Assembly (NCBI RefSeq): GCF_019428685.1 | Contig: NZ_CP080096.1 | Span: 3,100,001-3,164,000 of the forward strand | DNA length: 64,000 bases | DNA from: Paraburkholderia edwinii | Lineage (GTDB): Bacteria; Pseudomonadota; Gammaproteobacteria; Burkholderiales; Burkholderiaceae | Reading direction: 5' to 3' | Shown here: positions 17,755-25,882 of the stretch, piece after piece | Position numbering within the stretch: the first letter of the stretch is position 1 | Layout of the letters: every line of letters begins with the position of its first letter | Notes under the pieces: generated by a model | What the model was told of the DNA's origin: nothing | The model's input: only the letters and a program-made list of their open reading frames with translations | The model's database searches: none | Made by a program: the position numbers and the translations under genes

Positions 17755-17796
17755 GGAGTCTCCGGCATCGACGTTCGAGGCGTCTACCGCTGCGGA

Positions 17797-19026
17797 TCAA
17801 TGTCCGACAGTCAGATTCGCCTGAACGGTGATGGCCTGTTGCGCGAGCGATGCGGCCGCACTCGTCTGGTTCATCACCGCAATGCCCGCTGCCGACTGCG
17901 CCGCTGCCGTCATTGTGTTGCTCATGTCGAACGTGCCGGCATTGACGGTATTGCTGCCGGCTCCGCCTCCCGCACCGCCTGCGCCGCCGCTGCCTGCCGC
18001 GCCGGTTCCGGTTGCGCCCGCCGCGCCGGCCACGCCCATCGCACCAGCCGCGCCCGCTCCGCCGGTTGCGCTGCCGTTGCTTGCCGTCGACGTCGAGCTA
18101 CCGTTGGTCGCGGTGCCGCCCGTGCCCGTGCCGCCTGCTCCGCCCGCGCCCGCAGTGGCTGTCGCCGCGCCGCCGTCGCCGCCGGTGCCGCTGCCGGCTC
18201 CGCCGGTTGCGGTCGTGGCGCCGGTCGTGCCCGCGCCGCCGGTTGCCGTCGCCGTGCCGCCCGTTGCGCTGCCGGCGCCACCCGCACCGCCGGCACCGCC
18301 CGCGCCACCCGCCGACGTCGCCGTCGCGCTACCCGACATCGAGCGCGCCCTGCCGCCCGCACCGCCGTCTCCGCCTCCACCACCATCGCCACCGTTACCG
18401 CCCGCGCCACCGCCGCGCGCACCCGCGAAGCCACCCGCCGCGCCGCTCAAGCCGACCGCGAAACCGCCGTGGCCGCTGCCGTCGCCGCCCTGCGTGCCGC
18501 CTGCGCTGGCTCGTCCGCCGCGCGCGCCGTCGCCGCCGTAACCGGTGCCGGCCACTGCGCCATCGTTGGTCACGGCGCCTGCCGTTGCACTGCCGTTACG
18601 CGCATTACCGCCATTGCCGCCGCTACCGCTACTGCCCGAATCGCCGCCGTCGCCGCCGATACCGATGCCGCCGAAGCCGGTACCGCCACGCCCGCCGCCT
18701 CCACCCGCGGCGCTGCCGGTGTTGAGCGCAACGTTGCCGATGCCGTGGACGCCAAGTCCGGTCACCGAACCGTTGAGCTTGCCGAGCGCGACTGCCTTGC
18801 TGCTGTTGAACGAGTCCTGATAGACCTTGGCGCCCGCCGCGATCTCATTCGCGTTTGCGCCGGACTGGCTGGTCTGGTTCGACGTCGCTGAAGCCGTCGA
18901 CGTATTCGAACCGCCGGCCGCGGTCTGATTGCAGGACTCCTTGCCGTCGCTGCACGGATTCGCGAGCACATACCCGCTCGCGGTGAGCGCAAGGACAGCA
19001 GCGCTCGCCATCAGAGTCTTTCTCAT
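17797..19026 (-). CDS. Secreted Gly/Ala-rich repeat protein, copy 2
   Basis: A 409-residue protein with a Sec signal (about 1-22, ending YVLA). A conserved N-terminal region of about 90 residues follows, with two cysteines (NPCSDGKESC) and NANEIAAGAKVYQDSFN. Next come about 240 residues of Gly/Ala/Ser/Thr repeats (GGxGG, GTGG), and a conserved 50-residue end (NTMTAAAQSAAGIAVMNQ ... TVQANLTVGH). It is paralogous to the upstream gene, with identical last ten residues. The middle looks like PE_PGRS-type polyglycine sequence, but the ends do not match mycobacterial proteins. AGGAGG lies five bases before the ATG. Position ahead of a C39 peptidase and opposite a FapF-like channel suggests an exported fibre or adhesin subunit (inference). 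Confidence 0.75.
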   Translation of the reverse strand: MRKTLMASAAVLALTASGYVLANPCSDGKESCNQTAAGGSNTSTASATSNQTSQSGANANEIAAGAKVYQDSFNSSKAVALGKLNGSVTGLGVHGIGNVALNTGSAAGGGGGRGGTGFGGIGIGGDGGDSGSSGSGGNGGNARNGSATAGAVTNDGAVAGTGYGGDGARGGRASAGGTQGGDGSGHGGFAVGLSGAAGGFAGARGGGAGGNGGDGGGGGDGGAGGRARSMSGSATATSAGGAGGAGGAGGAGSATGGTATATGGAGTTGATTATGGAGSGTGGDGGAATATAGAGGAGGTGTGGTATNGSSTSTASNGSATGGAGAAGAMGVAGAAGATGTGAAGSGGAGGAGGGAGSNTVNAGTFDMSNTMTAAAQSAAGIAVMNQTSAAASLAQQAITVQANLTVGH

Positions 19027-19056
19027 AAGAGCCTCCTGTGACTGTGACGGGTCGCG

Positions 19057-20289
19057 TTAGTGGCCAACGGTCAGGTTGGCCTGCACCGTGACCGCCTGCT
19101 GCACGAGCGACGCGAGACCGCTGTTCTGGTTCATCACGACGATGCCGGCCGCCGATTGCGCAGCGCCCGTCATCGTGTTGCTCATGTTGAAGGTGCCTGC
19201 GTCGACGGTGTTGGTGCCGCCGGCTCCGCCCGCGCCGCCGGCCGCGCCATTGCCCACGCCGCCCGTGCCCGTGCCGCCTGCACCGCCCGCTCCACCGGCC
19301 GCACCCGCCGCACCGACGCCTGCAGTCGCACTGCCGTTGCTCGCCGTCGTCGTCGCGTTGCCGTTGCTCGCCGCGCCACCCGTGCCCGTACCGCCCGCGC
19401 CGCCTGCACCGGCATTCGCGGTCGCCGCGCCGCCATTGCCGCCCGTGCCCGTGCCCGCACCGCCGGTGCCCGAGGTCGCGCCGGTGGTACCTGCGCCGCC
19501 GGTGCCGCTGCCTGCGCCACCCGTTGCGCTGCCCGCGCCGCCGGCCGCGCCCGCACCCCCCGCACCGCCCGGCGAGGTGGAGCTCACGGTCGCGCCGTCG
19601 CCGCCGCGCGCATTGCCGCCGGCGCCGCCATTGCCGCCTGCACCGGAATTGCCGCCGTTGCCGCCCGCACCACCGCCGCGGCCGCCCGCGAAGCCACCGA
19701 GCGCAAGACTGCCGGCAGCGCCCAACGCGCCCCTGCCGGTGCCGTTGCCGCCCTGCGTACCGCCTGCATGCGCGGAGCCGCCGCTTGCGCCGTCACCCGC
19801 TTTGCCGTCGCCGGCCGCCGCGCCCGCGTTGTAGGCGTCGCCGGCTCGCGCGCTGCCGTTCCTCGCGTTGCCGCCGTCGCCGCCGCTGCCGCCGGCTCCG
19901 CCCGCGCCGCCGTTGCCGCCGACGCCGATGCCGCCGAAGCCTGCGCCGCCCTTCCCGCCACGGCCGCCGGCGGCACTGCCGTAGTTGGTCGCGACATTAC
20001 CGATATTGCTCACGCCGACATGGCTCACGGTGCCGTCGAGCCGGCTCAGCGCGACGACTTTCGTGTTGTTGTAGGAGTCCTGCCAGAGCTTGGCGCCCGA
20101 CGCGATTTCATTGGCGTTGCTGCCGGACGTCGAGGTTTGTGTGGATGCCGCCGAGCTTGTCAGCGTGTTGCTGCCGCCGGCGGCCGTCTGATCGCACGAT
20201 GAGTCGTTGCCACTGCAAGGATTTGCCATTGCATAACCGCTGAAGCCGAGCGCGAGAGCGGCAGCGGTCGCCAGTAAAGTTGTTCGCAT
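19057..20289 (-). CDS. Secreted Gly/Ala-rich repeat protein, copy 1
   Basis: A 410-residue paralogue of the next gene and the first gene of the operon. The start is ATG 20289 (MRTTLLATAAALALGFSGYA) after GGAG; the open frame extends upstream without a signal peptide. Signal ends near YAMA. The cysteine pair NPCSGNDSSC, the block SNANEIASGAKLWQDSYNNT, a Gly-rich middle of about 245 residues and the end NTMTGAAQSAAGIVVMNQ ... TVQANLTVGH mirror copy 2. Conserved ends with a variable Gly-rich middle suggest a tandem duplication and a structural surface role. The gene lies 30 bases upstream of copy 2 and downstream of a long AT-rich control region. Confidence 0.75.
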   Translation of the reverse strand: MRTTLLATAAALALGFSGYAMANPCSGNDSSCDQTAAGGSNTLTSSAASTQTSTSGSNANEIASGAKLWQDSYNNTKVVALSRLDGTVSHVGVSNIGNVATNYGSAAGGRGGKGGAGFGGIGVGGNGGAGGAGGSGGDGGNARNGSARAGDAYNAGAAAGDGKAGDGASGGSAHAGGTQGGNGTGRGALGAAGSLALGGFAGGRGGGAGGNGGNSGAGGNGGAGGNARGGDGATVSSTSPGGAGGAGAAGGAGSATGGAGSGTGGAGTTGATSGTGGAGTGTGGNGGAATANAGAGGAGGTGTGGAASNGNATTTASNGSATAGVGAAGAAGGAGGAGGTGTGGVGNGAAGGAGGAGGTNTVDAGTFNMSNTMTGAAQSAAGIVVMNQNSGLASLVQQAVTVQANLTVGH

Positions 20290-20913
20290 GGAATTCTCCA
20301 CAAGGGATGGGGGGCGGCTTGGCGGCACCTGCGCCGATCCGCGGCCCTCCTGCATAGGTGGTGCCATGCGCGACAACATTTGCCTGAAACAGGCGATCTA
20401 TTTCTCTCCGGATACGCTTTACGATTTATCCAGGGTTTACGCGTGCGTTTTTTGTTTCCGCTTTGAAACAGTCAAATCGACACTGCGCTGCATCAATATT
20501 TTTATGCGGATTTGTAATATGTTTTGATTCAAATGGTTGTGATGATATTTTCTGGTTTATTCGAGAATATTAAAATGTTTCTGTTTTGTTGAACATGTCC
20601 CCCGTTTCGCCCGGCAAGCGCACCGTTACGACGCATACAGCACCGCTCAAGACCTTGATTTATCAAGCCTCACGCGCTAGCAGCGCGATTGCTTTCCCCG
20701 TATCGCAAGCATCCGGCATGATTTCCAAAACGTATCGTTTACGATTTTCGCAAAATCATGCGACAGCCTTGCACGATATATTTTTCACTACCGTATTGGT
20801 CACCACGATTGATATTACAAACTAAGTATCTTTTGCAAAGTTCGCCACCGCACAAATGATAACATACGCTTTAAAAATCATTAATTAACGTTTTCTAAAT
20901 TCGAACCGAAACG
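20290..20913. other. AT-rich 624-base region upstream of the Gly-rich operon
   Basis: No gene is supported. From about 20390 to 20930 the base composition is far more AT-rich than the rest of the window, with many A/T runs (for example 20500-20580 and 20860-20900). It lies between the end of the hydrolase gene and the start of the Gly-rich operon, both on the minus strand. It must contain the operon promoter. The composition suggests silencing by H-NS-like proteins or acquired DNA, which is inference. Confidence 0.55.
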
Positions 20914-21681
20914 TTAATTTTCATTTGCGGGGAACTGGCGCAGAACATCGCGCAGCTGGGCGACGATCCATGCGGGATCGTCATGCGGAATATCGTGACC
21001 CGCCGATGCGTGCTGCCGGTGCGGCGCGCACCACGCGGCCGCGACACTCGCGGAACACGCAGGATCCACGAGGCCATCCGCGGCCGAAGAGAGAATCAGC
21101 GTGCGGCATGCGGGCGGCTGCGCCGCCGCGCGAAACGTCGCCGCCGCCGTGAGTTGGCGCAAGGCGTTGAGGCGGGTCACCGGCGCGCTGCGTCGAATCG
21201 CAGCCCACGCGTCGATGTCGGCGGCGAGCGTGTGCCGGTTATTGCAGGTCATCGCGTGAATCGCGCTTTCCGCGGCGCACGCGTCGCGCCAGTGCGCGAT
21301 GACGCGCATCAGCACCGGCCATGCTCGCGGGCGCAGCCGCTCGTGCGGCCGGTTGAACGGACGCATGCTCGAGTTGATCAGCACGAGCGATTCGATTTCA
21401 TGCGGATGCCGCTGCGCCCAGTCCGTTGCGACCATTCCGCCGAGCGACATCGCCAGCACGCGGTACGGTCCCGGCACACCGCTTTCGAACACAACGTGCC
21501 GCACGAAGCCCACCATATCCGCCACGCTGCATGACGAGCGCAGCCGCGCAAATTCGCCGTTGCCGGGCAGATCGATCGACAGCACGCGCGCGCCGTCGAA
21601 AGTGTCGGCAAGGTGCTGCGGCAAAACGCCCCAGTGCCGTGCTTCACGCGTGAGCCCGCGCAGCAGGATCCATGCGCTCAT
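20914..21681 (-). CDS. Alpha/beta-fold hydrolase
   Basis: A 255-residue protein with the alpha/beta hydrolase plan: N-terminal ILLRGLTREARHWG (oxyanion region), strand ending ARVLSIDLPGNGE, nucleophile elbow LAMSLGGMVATDW (GxSxG-like AMSLGG), acid region SSAADGLVDPA and final histidine SAGHDIPHDDP. The start ATG overlaps the upstream stop as ATGA, so translation is probably coupled to the M14 peptidase gene. The frame is open upstream to 21903, but that part is antisense-like read-through within the M14 gene. The substrate is unknown; pairing with a carboxypeptidase suggests joint action on a peptide-like or amide compound (inference). Confidence 0.8.
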   Translation of the reverse strand: MSAWILLRGLTREARHWGVLPQHLADTFDGARVLSIDLPGNGEFARLRSSCSVADMVGFVRHVVFESGVPGPYRVLAMSLGGMVATDWAQRHPHEIESLVLINSSMRPFNRPHERLRPRAWPVLMRVIAHWRDACAAESAIHAMTCNNRHTLAADIDAWAAIRRSAPVTRLNALRQLTAAATFRAAAQPPACRTLILSSAADGLVDPACSASVAAAWCAPHRQHASAGHDIPHDDPAWIVAQLRDVLRQFPANEN

Positions 21682-22715
21682 ACGCGCTGCGGCCCGTACC
21701 AGAGGTCGAACGCATGCTGCAGCAGTTGCTGGCGCACCGCGCCCTGCGGTAGCCAGCGCTGCGACGAATACGCCGCGCGGGTCAGGAAGTCGAGCAGATT
21801 CGCATGACGCCGCAGCACGCGTTCGGTGCGATGTGCTTTCACCGGATTGAACATGCCCTGCCGCGAAAAGATCTGCCGCGGATTCTTCTTGATCCATAGC
21901 CACGAGCCGAGCTCGAGCGTCATCGGCAGAAAAATGCTTGACGGCGGGCGGCGGTCATAGGCGCAGTCCCACAGGTCGCCGTGCAGCAGATATTGGTGGC
22001 TTTGCGGCTCGAACATATAGCCGTGGTGAGGATGCGCGCGCTCGAACATCGTCTTCAATGCATACATCTCGGCAAGATGCGGCATGGCGCGGCGCGTGCG
22101 CGCATACGGAAACCAGATACTGTCGCGCCAGCCGTATCCGGAATGGCAATCGAGCGCGACACTGAACGGCCGCGCCGCGAGCTCGTTCTCGACGACTTGC
22201 AGCAAGGCGACCGCTTCGGCCTCCATCGGCGCGCCGCGCCGGCCGCGATACCACGGCAGCCAGGCGCCGAGGCGTTGCCCGCCGGCCAGCCACGGCACGT
22301 GCTCGTCGGCATCCTGTGGGCCGTTGCGCATCAGGTCGACGCCATTCGGATTCGCGCGCGTCGCGGCCCACATGCCGCCCGGATTCACGATTGGTACGAA
22401 GATTAGCCGCACCGATTGCAATTGGCGCACGAGCAGTTCGTCCCATTCGAGCCGCCCGATCAGCGAACGCATGTAATCGAGCACGAGCTGCGAGCCGATC
22501 CGCTCGAGCCCGTGAATGCCGCCGAAAAATCCGATCGCGGGCGCAAGCGGATCCGTCGAGCCGATGCTCGCCGTAAAAACGCAGAATGTTCTGCCCCGCA
22601 CCCGTGTTTCGCAGACGCTGCGAATCTCGAAGATTGCCCTGCTTGCTTCGAGTATGGCCTTCTGCTCTTCGTACTCCGCGAATGAATCGGGCAAAAAGCT
22701 GAGAACCTGTTGCAT
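21678..22715 (-). CDS. M14 family zinc carboxypeptidase
   Basis: A 345-residue zinc peptidase of the M14 family without signal peptide. Zinc ligands are visible as GGIHGLERIGSQ (HxxE) and the later histidine in ALDCHSGYGWRDS. A catalytic glutamate lies near the C-terminus in MTLELGSW. Substrate-binding elements include VNPGGMWAATRANPNGVDLM, whose NPNGVD resembles the family NxxGxD/NPDGxx block. It is the first gene of a two-gene unit with the alpha/beta hydrolase. Such cytoplasmic M14 proteins act on unusual amino-acid or peptidoglycan-like substrates in some species; the specific substrate here is not known. Confidence 0.85.
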   Translation of the reverse strand: MQQVLSFLPDSFAEYEEQKAILEASRAIFEIRSVCETRVRGRTFCVFTASIGSTDPLAPAIGFFGGIHGLERIGSQLVLDYMRSLIGRLEWDELLVRQLQSVRLIFVPIVNPGGMWAATRANPNGVDLMRNGPQDADEHVPWLAGGQRLGAWLPWYRGRRGAPMEAEAVALLQVVENELAARPFSVALDCHSGYGWRDSIWFPYARTRRAMPHLAEMYALKTMFERAHPHHGYMFEPQSHQYLLHGDLWDCAYDRRPPSSIFLPMTLELGSWLWIKKNPRQIFSRQGMFNPVKAHRTERVLRRHANLLDFLTRAAYSSQRWLPQGAVRQQLLQHAFDLWYGPQRV

Positions 22716-22911
22716 GACGGCGCCGGTAGAAGGCTACGTTATTGGGGACGGCTCATGCACTGACCCTTCAAATATAGCCTGTACGACGCGCGATTAAATG
22801 ACAGTGTCGCGACGCACGCACAGCAAACAAACAACAGTCACATGACTGACACATACGCACACATGTGCAGGTTTTCGGCCTGTGCCTGGTGTGCTATTAC
22901 GTTCTGATACA

Positions 22912-22927
22912 TATAGTCGTCTAGACG
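22912..22927 (+). promoter_or_regulatory. phnC promoter with candidate PhnF operator
   Basis: A TATAGT hexamer (22912-22917) is directly followed by the palindrome CGTCTAGACG (22918-22927), where the transcript would begin, 88 bases before the phnC start. The same ten bases form the core of the palindrome between phnF and phnG at 45823-45838. This points to repression by the GntR-type PhnF. The operator assignment is inference from the shared sequence and its place. The rest of the 300 bases between 22715 and 23016 holds no gene. Confidence 0.6.
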
Positions 22928-23015
22928 TTGGGACACCTTCACTCAACCGTCATAGTCGCTTCCTAGAATGTGCCCGAACGTTCCGGCAAAAACCGGCGTC
23001 TTCGACAGGATATCT

Positions 23016-23861
23016 ATGGAAGCCATCCGCATCGAACGTTTGAGCAAGACGTTCAACAACGGCCGCAAAGCGCTCGATGAAATCGATCTGCGTGTCGAGC
23101 CCGGCGAAATGGTCGCGCTGATCGGCGCTTCCGGTTCGGGCAAATCGACGTTGCTGCGGCACATTGCCGGCTTCACCGCTTCCGATGCGCAACCATCGCG
23201 AATTGAGATTCTCGGCCGGCCGATCCAGCACAACGGCCGCATCGTGCGCGAAGTGCGGCGCATCCGCCGCGACATCGGCTTCGTGTTCCAGCAGTTCAAT
23301 CTCGTCAATCGCATGTCGGTCGAAACGAATGTGCTGGTCGGCGCGCTCGCGCGTTTGCCGTTGTGGCGCCGGCTGACGGGCGCCTTTCCGCGCCACGAAC
23401 GCGAGCTTTCGCTTGCGGCGTTGCGTGAAGTCGGCATCGGCGACCATCTGCACGAACGCGCGGGCAATCTGTCCGGCGGCCAGCAGCAGCGCGCGGCGAT
23501 CGCGCGCGCACTCGTGCAGCAGGCGCGCATCATTCTCGCCGACGAACCGATCGCATCGCTCGATCCCGAATCGTCGCGCCGCGTGATGGAGATGCTGCGC
23601 AAGCTCAACACCGAACGTCAGCTGACCGTGCTCGTGTCGCTGCATCAGGTCGATATCGCGATGCAGTACTGCCCGCGCACGGTCGCGCTCCGGCGCGGCA
23701 AGATCGTCTACGACGGCCCGTCGGCAAGACTCACACCGGCGCTGTTGCAGCAGCTCTATGGCGACGACGCGCGCGAGCTGCTCGATGAACCTGCAGACGA
23801 CGACGCATCGCACGCTTCGCAGTTGTACCCGTTTGCGCTGGATCCGGCGCACTCCACGTGA
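23016..23861 (+). CDS. phnC: Phosphonate ABC transporter ATP-binding protein
   Basis: ATPase of the PhnCDE phosphonate importer. The 281-residue protein has Walker [11 protein letters not shown]-loop VFQQFNLV, signature [15 protein letters not shown], Walker [14 protein letters not shown] and H-loop SLHQVDIA. The PhnC-typical segment on conserved [15 protein letters not shown] is present. The start at 23016 gives [13 protein letters not shown]; the frame opens earlier at 22968 but without a better site. It leads phnD and phnE, all plus strand, and is preceded by the candidate PhnF operator. Confidence 0.95.
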   Translation: MEAIRIERLSKTFNNGRKALDEIDLRVEPGEMVALIGASGSGKSTLLRHIAGFTASDAQPSRIEILGRPIQHNGRIVREVRRIRRDIGFVFQQFNLVNRMSVETNVLVGALARLPLWRRLTGAFPRHERELSLAALREVGIGDHLHERAGNLSGGQQQRAAIARALVQQARIILADEPIASLDPESSRRVMEMLRKLNTERQLTVLVSLHQVDIAMQYCPRTVALRRGKIVYDGPSARLTPALLQQLYGDDARELLDEPADDDASHASQLYPFALDPAHST

Positions 23862-23933
23862 TGCCGCGAAAAGCGGACAACACGATTATTCCAGGCTGTC
23901 TTAAATCGACCAACCAACCGGGACTCTGAACCC

Positions 23934-24911
23934 ATGAAATTCTTGCGCTCACTGATCGTCGGCGTAGCGGCATTCGCCTGCGTCGCTGCTCACGCTGAAG
24001 ATCCGAAAGAACTCAATTTCGGCATCATCTCGACCGATGCATCGAGCACGCTGCGCCAACGCTGGCAACCGCTGATCGACGACCTGAACAAGAAGACCGG
24101 CCTGCACGTGAAGGCGTTCTTCGCGACCGACTACGCGGGCATCATCGAAGGGATGCGCTTCAACAAGGTTCAGATCGGCTACTTCGGCAATGCATCGGCG
24201 ATGGAAGCAGTCGACCGTTCGAACGGCGAGATCTTCGTGAAGACGGTCACCGCGGACGGCTCGGGCGGCTACAAGTCGCTGCTGATCACGAACGTGAACA
24301 GCCGCTTCAAGACGCTCGACGATGTGTTCAAGAACACGAAGGACGTGAACCTCGGCTGGGGCGATCCGAATTCGACGTCGGGCACGCTGATTCCGGGCTA
24401 CGACCTGTTCGCGAAGCGCGGCGTGACGGTGAACAGCGCGACGTTCAAGACAGTGCTGCCGTCGAGCCACGAAGCGAACCTGCTGGCCGTGGTCAACGAC
24501 AAGATCGACGTCGCGACGAACAACACGATGGAACTGGATCGCCTGAAGATGCAGCATCCGGACAAGTTCGCGCAGGTGCGCGTGCTGTGGACCTCGCCGC
24601 TGATTCCGAGCGACCCGCTCGTGTGGCGCAAGGACCTGCCGCAGGACACGAAGGACAAGCTGCGCGACTTCTTCGTCAACTACGCGAAGACGGATCCGCA
24701 CGAGAAGGAAGTGATGAAGAATCTGACCACGTTTAGCGGCTTTGTCGCATCGTCGGACGCGCAGCTGTTGCCGATCCGTCAGGTCGCGCTGTTCCAGCTG
24801 AAGCAGAAGATCGAAGCGGACAAGAATCTCTCCGATGCGGACCGCAAGACGCAGACCGCCGCGATCGATGCGAAGCTCACCGCACTCAATAACGAGGCGC
24901 CGAAGCAATAA
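23934..24911 (+). CDS. phnD: Phosphonate ABC transporter periplasmic binding protein
   Basis: Captures phosphonates in the periplasm and hands them to PhnE. The 325-residue protein has a signal peptide (about 1-21, ending VAAHA), then [20 protein letters not shown], typical of PhnD. The ligand-loop region [15 protein letters not shown] and the block [20 protein letters not shown] are conserved. The stop codon overlaps the phnE start as TAATG. The C-terminus is Lys/Ala-rich. Confidence 0.95.
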   Translation: MKFLRSLIVGVAAFACVAAHAEDPKELNFGIISTDASSTLRQRWQPLIDDLNKKTGLHVKAFFATDYAGIIEGMRFNKVQIGYFGNASAMEAVDRSNGEIFVKTVTADGSGGYKSLLITNVNSRFKTLDDVFKNTKDVNLGWGDPNSTSGTLIPGYDLFAKRGVTVNSATFKTVLPSSHEANLLAVVNDKIDVATNNTMELDRLKMQHPDKFAQVRVLWTSPLIPSDPLVWRKDLPQDTKDKLRDFFVNYAKTDPHEKEVMKNLTTFSGFVASSDAQLLPIRQVALFQLKQKIEADKNLSDADRKTQTAAIDAKLTALNNEAPKQ

Positions 24912-25741
24912 TGAACACCGCCGACCTGACCTCCGGTCGTAGCGCGCAGCAGAAAGCGGCCGCGGCCCACTCCGCCGCGGCCGCCGGCAAGCGCAGCTGG
25001 GGCTCGACGCTCAGCTGGATCGCGTTGATCGCGGTGCTCGGCGCGTCGTGGCACGCCGCGGACATGCGCCCGCTCGACCTGTTCGCCGATGCGGGCAACA
25101 TGGGACAGTTCGCCAAGGACTTCTTCCCGCCCAACTTCGACGACTGGCACATCTATGTGCACGAGATGCTCGTGACGCTCGCGGTTGCCGTGTGGGGCAC
25201 CGCGCTGTCGATCGTCTGCGCGATTCCGTGCGGGCTGATGTCCGCGCACAACATGGCGCCGGTCTGGGTCGTGCAGCCGATGCGGCGCGTGATGGACGCG
25301 TGCCGCGCGATCAACGAGATGGTGTTCGCGATGCTGTTTATCGTCGCGGTCGGTCTCGGTCCGTTCGCGGGTGTGCTCGCGTTGTGGGTGCATACGACCG
25401 GCGTGCTCGCCAAGCTGTTCGCGGAGGCCGTCGAAGCGATCGATCCGCGCCCGGCCGAAGGCGTGCGCGCGACCGGCGCAACGAGTCTCGACGAAATCAT
25501 CTATGGCGTGCTGCCGCAAGTGTTGCCGCTGTGGATTTCGTACGCGCTGTACCGGTTCGAGTCGAACGTGCGTTCGGCGATGGTGGTCGGGATGGTCGGT
25601 GCGGGTGGTATCGGCGTGGTGCTGTACGAGTCGATCCGCTCGTTCGATTATGCGCAAACGAGTGCGGTGCTGATTATGGTCGTGGTCGTGGTGACGGCGA
25701 TCGATCTGATTTCCGCAAAATTGCGGGAACGGGTGATTTAA
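24911..25741 (+). CDS. phnE: Phosphonate ABC transporter permease
   Basis: Inner-membrane channel of the phosphonate importer, 276 residues, about five to six helices. The ABC permease EAA loop is visible as [20 protein letters not shown], and the conserved end is [21 protein letters not shown] single permease gene is present, so it should act as a homodimer. The N-terminal 35 residues are Ala/Ser-rich and precede the first helix. Two hairpins follow the gene. Confidence 0.95.
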   Translation: MNTADLTSGRSAQQKAAAAHSAAAAGKRSWGSTLSWIALIAVLGASWHAADMRPLDLFADAGNMGQFAKDFFPPNFDDWHIYVHEMLVTLAVAVWGTALSIVCAIPCGLMSAHNMAPVWVVQPMRRVMDACRAINEMVFAMLFIVAVGLGPFAGVLALWVHTTGVLAKLFAEAVEAIDPRPAEGVRATGATSLDEIIYGVLPQVLPLWISYALYRFESNVRSAMVVGMVGAGGIGVVLYESIRSFDYAQTSAVLIMVVVVVTAIDLISAKLRERVI

Positions 25742-25761
25742 ACAGATCGGTTGCCATGCCG

Positions 25762-25818
25762 GGAGCCATGCAAAGTGGCTCCCCCAATCTCTCCGGAATG
25801 GCTCTGAAATAAAGAGCC
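25762..25818 (+). terminator. Tandem hairpins after phnE
   Basis: GGAGCCA/TGGCTCC (25762-25768 with 25776-25782) and GGCTCT/AGAGCC (25800-25805 with 25813-25818), each with a seven-base loop. Neither is followed by a long T run, so they may protect the 3' end of the phnCDE transcript rather than terminate fully. Confidence 0.45.
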
Positions 25819-25882
25819 AAACCTGTCTATAGTCGCGCCATATACCGCGCGGCCTCGCGTTGAGACAGGAGGAGAGATTCCG

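Noticed and set aside
17828..19834. Proline-rich plus-strand frames opposite the Gly-rich genes
   Set aside because: Gly codons (GGN) read as Pro codons (CCN) on the other strand. The minus-strand products have signal peptides and ribosome-binding sites.
17922..20100. CRISPR-like or tandem repeat array
   Set aside because: Repetition comes from Gly/Ala codons in two coding genes; there are no constant repeats with unique spacers.
22835..22852. Pho box upstream of phnC (CAGTCAC-ATGA-CTGACAC)
   Set aside because: Form is near the CTGTCAT-N4-CTGTCAT consensus, but with mismatches in both halves and about 60 bases upstream of the likely -10, too far for PhoB. Kept as a weak possibility only.
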